From the NCBI GenBank assembly GCA_006538405.1, contig BJKQ01000037.1, positions 1-64,000 on the forward strand: a stretch of DNA of 64,000 nt, in the 5' to 3' direction. The position numbers were made by a program, and so were the translations under genes. This stretch comes from Hansfordia pulvinata. Taxonomy: Eukaryota > Ascomycota > Sordariomycetes > Xylariales. The notes beneath the pieces were generated by a model that worked only from the letters and a program-made list of their open reading frames with translations, was not told the origin of the DNA and did not search any database. Below, one piece after another: positions 1 through 10,302 of the stretch. Position 1 is the stretch's first letter. The number at the start of each line of letters is the position of its first letter.

Positions 1-120
1 TGTTTAAATTAGTATAAGTTTTGGAGATTAAAAGGGCGGAGCTTTAGCTTGCGCAGCCCATAAGAATTATAGCCCTCCGCTGGAGCTTGCGCCACACACA
101 AAAGGATGAATTTGTGGACG
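1..120 (+). other. 3' tail of a group I intron in atp6 (partial)
   Basis: This stretch precedes the last atp6 exon and has no reading frame that continues the protein. It holds copies of dispersed repeats (a GCTTTAGCTTGCGCAGCCC module and TAAGAATTATAGCCC). It ends in G at 120, just before an exon that resumes with residues LSGHMLLNIL, as the group I rule predicts. The intron core lies outside the window. Confidence 0.5.
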
Positions 121-329
121 TTTATCAGGGCATATGCTATTAAACATTTTAGCAGGTTTCACATACAACATAATGACAAGTGGTATAATATTCTTCTTCT
201 TAGGATTAATACCTTTATCATTTATAATAGCTTTCTCTGGATTAGAGTTAGCTATAGCATTTTATACAAGCTCAAGTGTTTGTAGTTTTATCTAGTAGTT
301 ATATAAAAGATGGTTTAGATCTTCATTAA
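121..329 (+). CDS. atp6: ATP synthase subunit a (Atp6), last exon, frame disrupted
   Basis: Subunit a forms the proton channel of the inner-membrane F0 sector with the Atp9 ring. The exon reads LSGHMLLNILAGF, then two hydrophobic helices ending GLELAIAF, which is diagnostic of Atp6. After the TTTT run at 260-263 the frame breaks. Read straight on, it ends at TAG 293-295 with an unrelated tail. Dropping one T restores the conserved end (IQAQVFVVL ... KDGLDLH) and a TAA at 327-329. The last helix carries conserved proton-path residues, so a true loss would be harmful. A homopolymer sequencing error is the simplest explanation; a real lesion or programmed slippage cannot be excluded from sequence. 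The 5' part of the gene is outside the window. Confidence 0.85.
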
Positions 330-1034
330 TTAAGCTTGTATTAATTTTAGGGCGCAAGCTTTAGATTTACATCTTAAAATAATTATATAGACTTTTAATT
401 CTAGATTTTAGTAAACTCACCTCATGGATGGGATTGCTTACGCAGGGAAAGGGATTTTTGTAGAGTACAAGCTCTAAATAAAGCTCGTAGTTATACTTTA
501 AGGGAGCAAGCTCGGCATCGCCTTTCTTAAGAGGCTTGCAGACACCTTTTGTTTAACTACTTCGCTTCACAAAAGTACAAAAAAAGTTTTTTTAACTTAT
601 TCTAGCGTTAGGTTATTTAAGGTAGGGGAGGTGAGATTACTCATATAGAATAATAGTTAAACAAATAAGCAAAGGGAGGTGTTTACTTCTTTTATTACTT
701 CTTTTCTACTTATTGTTGAAAAGTTTATATAAAAGTAGCCGCAAGTTATGGTTTACTCATGATCCTTTTTGTTTTATATTACGCTTTGTAGTTTCACCCT
801 AAAAAGCGCGAAGATTTATAGAGTAGTAATATAAGACTTTGGAATTCCCATTTAATTCACGAAATTTCGTTATTTTTTAGCTCTGTCCTTTTTTAAGAAT
901 CTATTTTTCAGTTAATCAAAACATATGTCTATATGGATAGGAGCGGAAGCTCCGCACCACAAGATGTTTATATTGAACTTTAGTAATGAACATATGTTTA
1001 ATTTGAATAAAATAAATAAACAAAAAAAAATTAC
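330..1034. other. AT-rich spacer, no gene seen
   Basis: No tRNA, no convincing ORF and no intron core are visible. Short AAGCTC-type dispersed repeat pieces occur (for example around 480-520) in otherwise AT-rich sequence. Confidence 0.6.
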
Positions 1035-1364
1035 ATGTTTTTAGATTTATATATTATTGCTCCAGTTGCTATTATTATATTTTGCGCTTTTCAAGGTTTT
1101 TTGGTAATTCTGTTAGAAAGTTTATGCAATTTATTTTGAATCCTATTGTTTTAGAATATTTGGTTATTGTAGGCGCAAGCTCGGTTATTTGTTTAGTTTT
1201 GTATTTTTTGTACTTTTTTAAGTAGTATAGTTGAAGACGGGTCTGCATAGGGCCATGATTTACTTAAACCAGACGTTAATGTTAAAGATACTAATATTAA
1301 TATTAATCATCCAAATGTTAGTGTACCAGCAGATGAACCGCTCAGGGTTGAAAAGTTTATATAA
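1035..1364 (+). pseudogene. decayed membrane-anchored ORF downstream of atp6
   Basis: An ATG at 1035 opens a hydrophobic segment (MFLDLYIIAPVAIIIF) that runs into a stop after 39 codons. Moving one base at the T-run near 1100 continues in a second frame through KFMQFILNPIVLEY and another membrane helix to TAG near 1226. Moving again at a second T-run gives a polar tail with NVKDTNININHPNVSV ending at TAA 1362-1364, interrupted by one TAG. The layout, membrane helices then a polar tail directly behind a conserved gene, matches the ORFs behind cox2, cob and cox1. At least three lesions suggest a pseudogene, although two are in homopolymers. Function unknown. Confidence 0.45.
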
Positions 1365-1770
1365 AAATAGGCTTTAATCGAGGAAGTTTAGCTTACTGTG
1401 ACGTAGTCGAGCTTGCTGTGACTACGTCAAACCAAAGTATCAGTAGTAAAATTAAAGCAAGAAATTTAGCTCCGCCTCCTAGTATGTTTTTCTATATACC
1501 TTTCCCGAGAGCTTGCGTCCCTTTATATGTACGTAAGCTCTTAATTATACGCTTTTGTGATAATGATAGTAAATATAAGAGGTAATATGTAAAAAATTAC
1601 AATTAATGACTGAATTTTATGTTCAGTCTAGTTCCTGTTATTTGTGTGTGTGTGTGTAGGTACCTCTCATGCAAGCTCGATTTCGTGTATCTAAACCTTT
1701 ATGTAAAAGGGGTGGTAGAACCAGTATATGAGCTTGCAAATCCTGAACTTTCGGTTATATAGGCTGGCAG

Positions 1771-1870
1771 AGCTTGCGGATCTTTAACCTTAACCTTAAC
1801 CTTAACCCAAGGTTCTGGTTCTGGTTCTGAAGAGTTTACACACGGATGGGGGGGGTACCCCCCCCCCCGC
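1771..1870 (+). repeat. composite dispersed repeat, most complete copy
   Basis: The order of modules is AGCTTGCGGATC, then about four TTAACC hexamers, CAA, about three GGTTCT hexamers, GAGTTTACACACGG, and a G-run/GGTACC/C-run palindrome at 1848-1869. The same modules recur in this order, whole or in part and on both strands, near 5.9, 8.3, 8.8, 18.0, 19.3, 23.1, 27.5, 28.8, 36.4, 44.3, 47.6, 52.5, 54.0, 60.0, 61.2 and 62.3 kb. Confidence 0.85.
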
Positions 1871-2076
1871 CTTTATTAAGGAGGACGGAACCTAACCCCT
1901 CTTTTTCAGAACTAGTAATATTTTACCCCTATTTATATTTAGGTAAAGTGTAGCTAAATATTGAAATGTCCGTATATATATACTGCTAAATGTAAATTTT
2001 AGGTCTTAAGAAGAAAATTTTTTGAATTATTAGATAACTTTTATCGAAGGTGGGTTATCCGGGGGGAGGGTCGTCA

Positions 2077-2168
2077 GAAGGTGGGCTGGTGGAGCGGTTC
2101 CTTGTGAGGCGTATCCTCCGGATCAGCAAGCTCTGCTCTCATGAATTTCGCGCAGCCAGCCCACCTTC
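2077..2168. repeat. long hairpin element (GTGGGCTGG ... CCAGCCCAC)
   Basis: Outer arms GAAGGTGGGCTGG and CCAGCCCACCTTC flank an inner GATCC/GGATC and GAGC/GCTC pairing set. Close relatives lie at 6444-6529 and 7915-8000, with the shared interior GCAAGCTCTGCTCTCATGAA. This resembles mobile hairpin elements described in other fungal mtDNAs. Confidence 0.8.
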
Positions 2169-2879
2169 CCGGGCAGACCCTCTACCAGCCTCCTTAAAAT
2201 ATTAACTTTCGAACGAGCTTGTCAAAGCTTACATTTTTAGTTTCATTTAGAAAGAACTAGTAACAAGAAATAGCTTACCATTATTCAAAGCTTTAATTAA
2301 GTGTGCAAAATTTAGCCTCCTTATGTAGGGGCTAACCTGGTAGGAAAATACCACCCTTAACAGAAAAACTCCTCCCCCCCCAGTAAGATATAGCTTTCGG
2401 AGTTTTATTTTTATATGTATGATTATTACCTAGCTTGAGGATGTTATATAGAAAGTTTTAGTATAGCTAGTTTACCGTTAGATGATTATATGGTTTTTGG
2501 AGTAGGAGAGCTTGCGGTTTATCCAAAGGATCAGTAGTCAAAACCAGCACAAAAATAAGATATGATAATATTAGGAGCAGGAGAGCTTGCTGTGACGTAG
2601 TTAAACCTAGCAAGCTATAGTTCCACCCAAAACCAAGCAAGTTCTTCTTATGAGCTAAATTATTAGGGGGATACAGGCTTGTAGATGGCAGGAGGTACTC
2701 CTTGCCATTCTTTGCCCTCCACCCGGGTTAGTTAGGTTTATTCTTTTTTTTTGTTTTTAATATAAAGATAATAAATTTAAATATTAAGCTAAATAAAAAG
2801 ATATAATCTTAAAAATTCATTAACATATATAGTTTATAGTAACAGAGGTTTTTAATTTAAGGTAAAAACTTGAATTACT

Positions 2880-4562
2880 TTGTTTTATATTTAGATGAGT
2901 TTGGTGATGGCTCTGATTGAACGCTGTCTAAATGCTTGACACATGCTAATCGAACGTTTAATTTAATAAATCAAGGCTATAATACCTGAGTAGCTTTTGA
3001 TTGCTGATCCTTTGGATAAACAGCAAGCTCTGCTCTCAGCAAGCTATAGCTATGAATTATTTTATTAAAAGTGGTGTACAGGTGAGTATAGAATTTCGGC
3101 CTAACTTAAAGTAAGGGACAGATCCCTTATATAAAAAAGGTGAAAATGTAAGAAAACAAATAAATTTGAATTTTCTTAACTTAGCCGCTTTAAGAGGATC
3201 TAAGAATATTCGTCGAGATAAGTAGTTGTTAAAGTTAATTACTTAACAAGCTTTAATTCTCGTAGTCGTAACTGAAAGGTTGATCGACCACACTGGGTCT
3301 GAAAAAACCCCAGGGCAAGTGAGTACAGCAGTGAGGAATCTTGGTCAATGGCCTAACGGCTGAACTGGTAATTTAGAAGAATGGATAGTATATTACCTAG
3401 TAAAATAGATAGAAAGGTTAAAGGAGTTTATACTCCGTACTACATAATTGATGAATCAAATAAAATTCTTATTGTATTATTGATTATGACGATATACATA
3501 TTATGCCTTGACCAATTACGTGCCAGCAGTCGCGGTAATACGTAAGAGGCTAGTGTTATTCATCATTAATAGGTTTAAAGGGTACTCAGACGGTAAAAAA
3601 GCTCTAATACGGGTACGATTTTACTAGAGTTATATGTGAGGAGGTAGTACCTGAGGTGTAGAGTCAATATTTGTTAATACCTTAGGGACTGGTACTTGGC
3701 GAAGGCGACCTCTTATGTAATAACTGACGTTAAAGGACGAAGGCACAGAGCACAAACAGGATTAGATACCCTAGTAGTCTTTGCAGACAATGCTGAATGC
3801 CATAGATAAGATATAAATTTTTGTTTATAAATGAAAGTGAAAGCATTCCACCTCAAGAGTAATGTGGCAACGCAGGAACTGAAATCACTAGACCGTTTCT
3901 GACACCAGCAGTGAAGTATGTTATTTAATTCGATGACCCACGAAAAACCTTACCACAACTTGAATGTTATCTGGCAAGGCAGGCGAGTGTAAGCTCTGTT
4001 CTGCCTAATTTAAAAGGTTTTAAATTAAGCCTACAGATATCACAAGTGTTGCACGGCTGTTTTCAGTTAATGTTGTGAAATTGCGGATGCGTCCGTGTAA
4101 TTAACGAATACCTGAACTTTATTTGTAAATTATTAATATAAAGTGTTACTTTGACCACATAGATCGGTCAGGATAAGCAGGAATAAGACAAGTCATCATG
4201 GCCTAAATGTTGTGGGCTATAGACGTGCTGCATATACCTAGACAAAGAGATGCGATTATGCGAGTTTGAGCTAATCTCCAAAATAGGAAAAAATACGAAA
4301 ATGGATTGTAGTCTGAAATTCGGCTGCATGAATAAGAAATTGCTAGTAATCGTGAATCACCATGTCACGGTGAATTACACTTCGGATTGGTACTAACCAC
4401 TCGTCACATGCTGAAAGGAGTTTTCGCAATAAGTTTGCTTTTTTATTATAAGTACGTAAATGAAAGGATTTAGACCTTATAGTAGGATTCCTCGTATGCG
4501 CGGCTCTGATTAGTGTTAAGTCGAAATACGGTTCGTGTAGCGGAAGTTGCACGGGAATAATA
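2880..4562 (+). rRNA. rns: small subunit ribosomal RNA
   Basis: The 5' part carries GATTGAACGCTG and ACACATGCTAATCGAACG, and the 530 loop reads GTGCCAGCAGTCGCGGTAATAC at about 3519. AGGATTAGATACCC (about 3757) and the later CAAGTCATCATGGCC (about 4189) keep the usual order. The 3' end (TAAGTCGAAATACGG ... GCGGAAGTTGC) stops near 4562; both ends are approximate. Dispersed repeats are inserted in variable regions, notably 3000-3056 (CTGATCCTTTGGATAAACAG and AGCAAGCTCTGCTC) and about 3970-4010. The normally near-universal block before the 3' end is altered (see findings). Confidence 0.95.
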
Positions 4563-5374
4563 AAACTTTTACATAATAGATTATATTTTTTTTAAATATA
4601 ACAAACTTATAGCTAGGTGCTAAAATATTAAAAACTAGGAGGATGATAATATCTGGCTGTGTTGTGATGTAGTCACAATAAGCTCTCAAGGTGTGTGCTA
4701 TATTTCGGTTACACTTGTGCGGAGCTCCATAAAAAAGATAAAGAAGGCGGAAGCTCCTCGAAAACGTGGAAGCTCTCATGAATTTAGCCTACTAACATTA
4801 AATAGTTAGGTTTTCGATCGTTTAATTATCTAATTCTTCAGTTTTAATTATTTTTCTGGTTCGATTCCAGAATAAGTTATGATTACTTATATTTTATAGA
4901 CAACGTGCTATGCCCACTAAATCTTAAGAGGCTGTACGCGTACCTCTCCCTCCCCCCCCCCTCTCTCTATTTTCCTTAGACCTTTAAGCTTAACTTAACC
5001 TAAGCCTTTAACTTTAACCTTTACCTTAACCTGTACCCAAGGCTCAGGTTATCGTACTGGAGAGTTTACACACGGTAATGGCCCTGGTTTGGGTTTAGGT
5101 TCTGTATAGTTTGTTGGTGAATTATCTTAAAGGATATATAGGGAAGCTGTACCCTATAATTTTTAGTCTAACTTAAACGTGCATATAGCAGGAGGTATAC
5201 ACTCCCTTCAATAATAAACCGTTCTGAAAGTAGATGTATGCCTTTTTCAGCCACATTAAACCTGTAATTATAATTTAAACGAAAAATCTACACAGTTACA
5301 TAAAGGGTTGACTTATTAATTTTACGAGTACCTGATAATTTAGGGGCTTCTCGTTTTTTTTTTTGTTAACTTTA
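4563..5374. other. spacer rns-trnY
   Basis: No gene recognised. It contains degenerate TTAACC-type arrays (about 4983-5035) followed by a GGTTCTG-like piece and GAGTTTACACACGG at about 5070. Confidence 0.6.
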
Positions 5375-5460
5375 AGGAGACTCCCTTTATTGGCAAGAAG
5401 GGCTGAGCTGTAAACTCAGTAGTTTAGTAGACTTTAAGAGTTCGAATCTCTTGTTTCCTA
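5375..5460 (+). tRNA. trnY: tRNA-Tyr (GUA)
   Basis: Acceptor AGGAGAC pairs with GTTTCCT. The anticodon loop CTGTAAA sits between GAG and CTC stems, a long variable arm is present, and the T arm contains TTCGAAT. 86 nt, as expected for a class II mitochondrial tRNA-Tyr. Confidence 0.93.
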
Positions 5461-6175
5461 GTATAAAAAAAGAATCCGTAGGATTTTTTTTTTACTCCTT
5501 GGACTTTTGAGTTTTATTTAATTTAAAAGCCGATATTTAGTTTTCTAGAGAGAGGGGGGGGGGAGGGGTTGCGTGTAAAGATGTTACCTACCCCCCCCCG
5601 TTGGAGATGCAAGTTTACCCTTAGTATATATAAAAGTATATATAAAAGTATTAATATCTGTGTATAGACTTTAAAATTTTTATTGTTTTAGTAGGACAGA
5701 GGGCGGAGCTTGCATGTTTACACTAATCGTAGAAGGGGTACCCAAGCAACCCTTGTATACCTCCGCCTATAAGAATTATAGCCCTCCGCCCTCCACTTAT
5801 ATAGTTAGCAATCAGTGTATATAAGCAAGCTATTTAGACATAGGATTTAGATGTAAACCCCTATATATTTGTGCTTGCCATATCCAGAACCAGAACCGAA
5901 GGTTAAGGTGAAGGTTAAGGTTAAGGATCCGCAAGCTCGAACTTTAAGTATTTCATTTGTATCTAATCGAAGCGCAAGCTCACCTGTTATTCTTTACTTT
6001 ATTTTTTTTTTTTCGTTCCCATATTAATATTAGGCTTACTAAAAAAAAAAAAATTTTTTTTTGTTAGTTCGGTTTGATAACTTATCCTATGGACTTGTGT
6101 AAGGGGAGCCTGGATGAGAGCTAGGGTATCTTACAAGAATCCTCCACACCTCCCAGTAAGCTAAAAGATTCTTTA
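5461..6175. other. spacer trnY-trnN with repeats
   Basis: No gene recognised. A G-run/C-run pair lies near 5550-5600 and a reverse-oriented composite repeat at 5880-5940 (AGAACC units, GGTTAA units, GGATCCGCAAGCTC). Confidence 0.6.
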
Positions 6176-6246
6176 GTCTCTATAGCTCAATGGTAGAGCT
6201 TGATACTGTTAATATCATGATAGATGTTCGATTCATCTTAGAGGCG
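6176..6246 (+). tRNA. trnN: tRNA-Asn (GUU)
   Basis: Acceptor GTCTCTA/TAGAGGC, D arm GCTC/GAGC, anticodon stem TGATA/TATCA with loop CTGTTAA, T loop TTCGATT. Confidence 0.95.
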
Positions 6247-6264
6247 TAATCTAATTCTAACTAA

Positions 6265-6336
6265 GGGATATTAGCATAGTGGTAATGCGTATGACTTTTA
6301 ATCATCTTTATGTGAGTTCGAATCTCTCATATCCTA
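6265..6336 (+). tRNA. trnK: tRNA-Lys (UUU)
   Basis: Acceptor GGGATAT/ATATCCT, anticodon loop CTTTTAA giving UUU, T stem GTGAG/CTCTC-type with loop TTCGAAT. 18 bp after trnN. Confidence 0.94.
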
Positions 6337-6443
6337 ATTAATTATTAGGAGGCTTTAACTACGCACTAGATTTTTTAAGTGTGTTATTCGAGGTGAGCTT
6401 GCCTCCCTTACCTTTTTTAACTAACTATAGTTCTTACTTTTTG

Positions 6444-6529
6444 TGTGGGCTGGTAGAGCAGTTCCTTATGAGGCTGATCCGGAGGATCAGCAAGCTCTGC
6501 TCTCATGAATTTCGCGTAGCCAGCCCACC
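6444..6529. repeat. GTGGGCTGG hairpin element, copy 2
   Basis: Same arms and interior as 2077-2168, with the inner CTGATCC...GGATCAG pairing intact and a few substitutions. Confidence 0.75.
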
Positions 6530-6550
6530 CTCTCTAAGAATTTAGCGCAC

Positions 6551-6571
6551 GGGGGGGGGGGTACCCCCCCC
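6551..6571. repeat. G-run/GGTACC/C-run palindrome
   Basis: About ten G, TA, then about nine C, centred on a KpnI-like GGTACC. Member of a family of at least a dozen in the window. Confidence 0.8.
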
Positions 6572-7029
6572 TCCGCTCTTGAAGGCCTTAACTTTATTTA
6601 AGATAACGGACATTTCAAAATAGCTAGAATAATATAGATATTAAGGTGACACTTTAAAATTCTCCTTTTCGTACTATAATTAACACAGAAATATAATACT
6701 TTAGAGGGTGTCTGAGGTACCCGTCCCACCCTTTAAAGATTTATCATTCCTAAATATTTAAATAAACCGTAGGCCTAAAATAAAGCTCCCTTCTTCTGTT
6801 AACTTTCCTTGTTTCATTGATAGAGTTTATACTATTTAGTAGCCTAAATTACTAAGGTAATCTTTCACCTATTTCCTCTTTCCTCCTTCCTTACCTTTTT
6901 TTTTTTATTATTATCCTGAACCTTAACCAAAAGAGAATTTACACACGTAGAGGAGGCGGAGGCGGTTCCCTTAAGAATTATAGCACACCCTCCCCGGATT
7001 AGCAGACTACAAGAAAAAAAAGCGAACAA

Positions 7030-7100
7030 GTGATTATAATTTAATGGTAAAATGGCTGTCTTCCAAATAGAGTATGTTGGTTCAAGTCCGACTAGTCACA
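7030..7100 (+). tRNA. trnG: tRNA-Gly (UCC)
   Basis: Acceptor GTGATTA/TAGTCAC, D arm TTTA/TAAA-like, anticodon loop CTTCCAA, T loop TTCAAGT. Confidence 0.94.
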
Positions 7101-7269
7101 ATTTAAATGTAGCTTTTATTAAGTGATAGGTGATAACTTATGCTTTGGTATACTTAATTATGTAACGTAGTAAGGTAAGGAAGGAGGCTACTCCTCTCCC
7201 CTCTCCTCCTTTAAAAATTGCACTCGTAGTGATGTATTTTTTATAGTTAAGGTATATAATAACTAAATA

Positions 7270-7342
7270 GAATCAGTAACTTAATTGGTCGAGAGCTACT
7301 TTGTCACAGTAGTAGATGTCGGTTCGAATCCGACCTGTTTCG
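7270..7342 (+). tRNA. trnD: tRNA-Asp (GUC)
   Basis: Acceptor GAATCAG/CTGTTTC with one mismatch, anticodon stem CTACT/AGTAG with loop TTGTCAC, T stem GTCGG/CCGAC. Confidence 0.94.
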
Positions 7343-7740
7343 TATAAAGTTGGCCTTCAACTAAAGAGTATAAAGCGCACAAATAGTAAAAACAGAGGGT
7401 GATGGAGCGTTTATGAATACCTATGAAAACCCTATCCCCACCCCTTTTTCCGACTTTGTTTTTTCAGTATAAAGGCAAACTCTTGATGTGCGAAGGCACT
7501 TCCTACCCGATCCCCTTGCAAGCTCCCTAATTTTTTAGTCTCCTTAATCCGAGGTTAGGGATAAACAATTAAGGAGTTAGTGTCGGAGATTGGTATTTTG
7601 TATGCTAAATATATAGCTTAAAGGCGAGATATTTTAGTGCGGAGCTCGTAAAGATACACGTTATAGCTTGAAAATTAAGCCTAAAGTGCTAATTTGTTTA
7701 TATATAATACCAATAATAGCTTTAATAAATACAACACAAA
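7343..7740. other. spacer trnD-trnS
   Basis: AT-rich with small GC clusters. No gene, tRNA or clear repeat array seen. Confidence 0.55.
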
Positions 7741-7820
7741 GGGAGTATTGCCATAGGTAGGGCGAGTTGTTTGCTAAACAATGTCTATTAGATCGGAGTG
7801 TTCGAGTCACTTTGCTCCCG
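7741..7820 (+). tRNA. trnS: tRNA-Ser (GCU)
   Basis: Acceptor GGGAGTA/TGCTCCC, anticodon stem TTGTT/AACAA with loop TTGCTAA-type, long variable arm, T stem GAGTG/CACTT. Confidence 0.93.
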
Positions 7821-7914
7821 TTATATTTATAATAGCTATAGCTTGGCTTGTTTTTAGGTGGAGGAATTTTTTAGCTACTTGCACCCATAAGAATTATAGC
7901 TCTTTTACTTTTTG

Positions 7915-8000
7915 TGTGGGCTGGCAGAGCGGTTCCTTGTGAGGCTGATCCTCCGGATCAGCAAGCTCTGCTCTCATGAATTTCGCGCAGCCAGCCTACC
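7915..8000. repeat. GTGGGCTGG hairpin element, copy 3
   Basis: Near-identical interior to copies at 2077 and 6444, including GAGCGGTTCCTTGTGAGGC and CAAGCTCTGCTCTCATGAAT. Confidence 0.8.
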
Positions 8001-8019
8001 CTCTCTAAGAATTTAGCGC

Positions 8020-8047
8020 GGGTGGGGGGGGTACCCTCCCCCCCCCT
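8020..8047. repeat. G-run/GGTACC/C-run palindrome
   Basis: Eight G, TACCCT, then about nine C, directly behind the hairpin element. The same pairing of hairpin and palindrome is seen at 6444-6571. Confidence 0.75.
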
Positions 8048-8148
8048 CCGCTCTTTTTTATGAGCAGAGCTTGCTTGCGCTCACCTTCCCTAAAAAAAAA
8101 ATTTTTTTTTAGCCCACCCTTCCGAGCTCCTCATGAAATTAAACAAAA

Positions 8149-8219
8149 AAGAGTATAATTTAATGGTAAAATAGGGAGCTTCAACCTCCAATTTCTCTGT
8201 TCGAATCAGAGTACTCTTG
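8149..8219 (+). tRNA. trnW: tRNA-Trp (UCA)
   Basis: Acceptor AAGAGTA/TACTCTT, anticodon loop CTTCAAC giving UCA, which reads both UGA and UGG. This agrees with the many in-frame TGA codons in the protein genes and sets genetic code 4. Confidence 0.94.
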
Positions 8220-8979
8220 AATAAATATATAAATTTTAAGCTAAAGTTCGAGCTTGCGGATCCTTAACCTTAACCTTCACCTTCGGTTCTGGTTCTGGAT
8301 ATGGCACGCACAAATAGAGTTAGGTTTTCTTAAAAGCGTAGGGTACAAGCTCGCGTTTCAGTGATGAAAGTGTAAAGCGTGCTATTTTTCTCAAGGTGAG
8401 AGGAGAGTGGGCCAAGCCCCCTCCCCCCCCCTTCACTCTTACACATACACAATAGTCCTTTTTTAAATTAGGATATTTTGTGCCTTAAGGGAGGGTATAG
8501 GTAGTCACTTAACCGTTTATCAGGAAGCTGATCCTGAAGATCTTATAGCTATAGCTCTCTGTGCTTATTTATATATTATAATATTCTGTATAGAGTATTT
8601 TTTTTTTATAAGAAGTTTCATCTTCATTTATATCAGGCTTATGTTTACACAGAAAAAGGAGAGCTTGCATGTTTACATTAATCGGAGAAGCCTCCCTGCC
8701 TAAACAGGAAAGTGTTATAGGTTATTATAATTAAGTTTCACCTTCTAATGATTTAGTCGAGGAGAGCTTGCATATCCGTGTGTAAACTCTCCATAACCAG
8801 AGCCAGAACCAGAACCAGAAGCAGAACCAGAACTTTGGGTTAAGGTTAAGGTAAAGGTTAAGGTTAAGGTTAAGGTTATGGTTAAGGTTAAGGATCCGCA
8901 AGATATGTCTAAAGATAGTTTAAGTTTAATAAACTACAGTTTTCCTATTTAAAGGTTAAAAATTCTAATATATATAGAT
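8220..8979. other. spacer trnW-nad6 with two composite repeats
   Basis: Composite repeats lie at 8250-8303 (forward) and 8761-8902 (reverse, with about six TTAAGG-type and seven AGAACC-type units). No gene seen. Confidence 0.65.
8761..8902 (-). repeat. composite hexamer repeat, long reverse copy
   Basis: Reads CATATCCGTGTGTAAACTCTCC, then AGAACC-type units, then GGTTAA/AAGGTT units, then GGATCCGCAAG. This is the reverse complement of the module order at 1771-1870. Confidence 0.8.
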
Positions 8980-9786
8980 ATGAATAATTTATTTACTATA
9001 TATGAAACTTACACAAATGGTTATAGAACAGAAGTTTTAGATATTATATCTTTATTAGCTATTTTATGTGGAATATTTGTAATTATAAGTAAAAATCCTA
9101 TCGTTTCAGTTTTATTTTTAATAGGGTTATTTGCTAATATATCGTGTTATTTAATATTAATAGGTTTAAGCTTTATAGGTTTATCTTATTTAATTGTATA
9201 CATAGGTGCTGTTTCCATATTATTTTTATTTATTTTAATGTTAATAAATATTAGAATAAGCGAATTGCAAAGTAACACTAGTAATAGTATACCTTTAGCT
9301 GCAGCTATAGCAGTATCTTTTAATTATCCTGTGTTTCAATTATTACCTTATAACATAGCTATTTTAAATAGCTATGGAGCAGGTGGAAGAGAGCTTGCGC
9401 CTTCATCAGGAGGGTTTACAGGTTTACCTGAAATTGCACCTAAAATAAGTACTTTAAATAATATTTTATACAATATTTCGAGTCCGCGTACAGAGGGAGG
9501 GGTAGCCCACTCCGCTAGTTCTAGTTCTTCTTCACATAATTTACACAACGTAGAGTTAGGTGGAGGTTTAACAGGAGGTGCTAGCTCTGCAGACATAACT
9601 TCAAATAATGATATCTTATTTGTTACAAGTAAAATATGGGATGGTAATTTAATAGAAAACACACATATTACTAGTATAGGTAACATAATGTATACTAATT
9701 ATAATATGTGACTTATTATAGCTAGTTTTATATTATTATTAGCAATGGTAGGATCTATAGTTATAACTATAAAACAACGTAACTAA
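8980..9786 (+). CDS. nad6: NADH dehydrogenase subunit 6
   Basis: Membrane subunit of complex I. 268 residues: the N-terminal helices (ISLLAILCGIFVII, SVLFLIGLF, LIVYIGAVSILFLFILMLIN) are typical of fungal Nad6. TGA at 9709-9711 is Trp, so the protein runs on through the last helix (WLIIASFILLLAMVGSIV) to TAA at 9784. Between the third and last helices the loop is enlarged by a Gly/Ser-rich stretch. It includes RELAPSSGG, encoded by the dispersed repeat piece GAGAGCTTGCGCC at about 9390, and a run of serines (SASSSSSS). Repeat insertion into a tolerant loop is the likely cause. Confidence 0.97.
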
Positions 9787-9965
9787 AGGAGATTTGATCG
9801 ATGTTTAGACCTCGCGCACGTTTCACGTTTCACGTTTCATACTAAAAGGGAATAGGGGGCAAGTTTTTATTAGATAGCTAGGTCCCACCCCTATAGCTTT
9901 ATATATGTAAAGGCTCGAAGCTTAAGCTTCACAAAATAAATAAAGGAATGTTATTACAACCTACA

Positions 9966-10037
9966 AAGAGATTAGCTCAATGGTAGAGCAACCGTTTTAC
10001 ACACGGTAGGTTGGGTGTTCGAATCACCTGTTTCTTA
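9966..10037 (+). tRNA. trnV: tRNA-Val (UAC)
   Basis: Acceptor AAGAGAT/GTTTCTT, D arm GCTC/GAGC, anticodon stem ACCGT/ACGGT with loop TTTACAC, T stem GGGTG/CACCT. Confidence 0.94.
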
Positions 10038-10302
10038 ACGTTCGGAAGTTATAGGTTAACTTTAAAAGTACTCATTAGTTTTGTAGCTTATATAGTTTTA
10101 TTATATATTTTAACTTATACATAAACTTTAAAATAGAATAAATAGCACGCTTCGTTGATCCTAGGATAGAAGAGCTTGCTGACCTACCTGGGTTAACCTA
10201 AGCTATCTTCCTTATATTCTTTTAGTTTTGTTTTGTATTTTTAGATTGTTTAAATTATATACTTAGTATGTTTTTTTCATTTTTGACTTTATTTTTTTAT
10301 AT

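Larger units (their letters stand above)
1365..2879. other. repeat-rich spacer before rns
   Basis: No gene recognised. It contains a TGACGTAGTC/GACTACGTCA inverted pair (about 1396-1427), a full composite repeat (1771-1870), a long hairpin (2077-2168), and AAGCTC modules with the GGATCAG piece (2500-2650). Confidence 0.6.
6337..7029. other. spacer trnK-trnG with hairpins
   Basis: No gene recognised. It holds the GTGGGCTGG hairpin family (6444-6529) and a G-run/GGTACC/C-run palindrome (6551-6571). Confidence 0.6.
7821..8148. other. spacer trnS-trnW with hairpin elements
   Basis: Contains a GTGGGCTGG hairpin copy (7915-8000) and a G-run/GGTACC/C-run palindrome (8020-8047). No gene seen. Confidence 0.65.

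Noticed and set aside
4343..4779. Antisense reading frames across the rns 3' end
   Set aside because: They lie opposite conserved rRNA and have no recognisable protein features.
8761..8902. Telomere-like nature of the TTAACC arrays
   Set aside because: The hexamer resembles telomere repeats but arrays are short, internal, on both strands and joined to GGTTCT arrays; no terminal structure is suggested.
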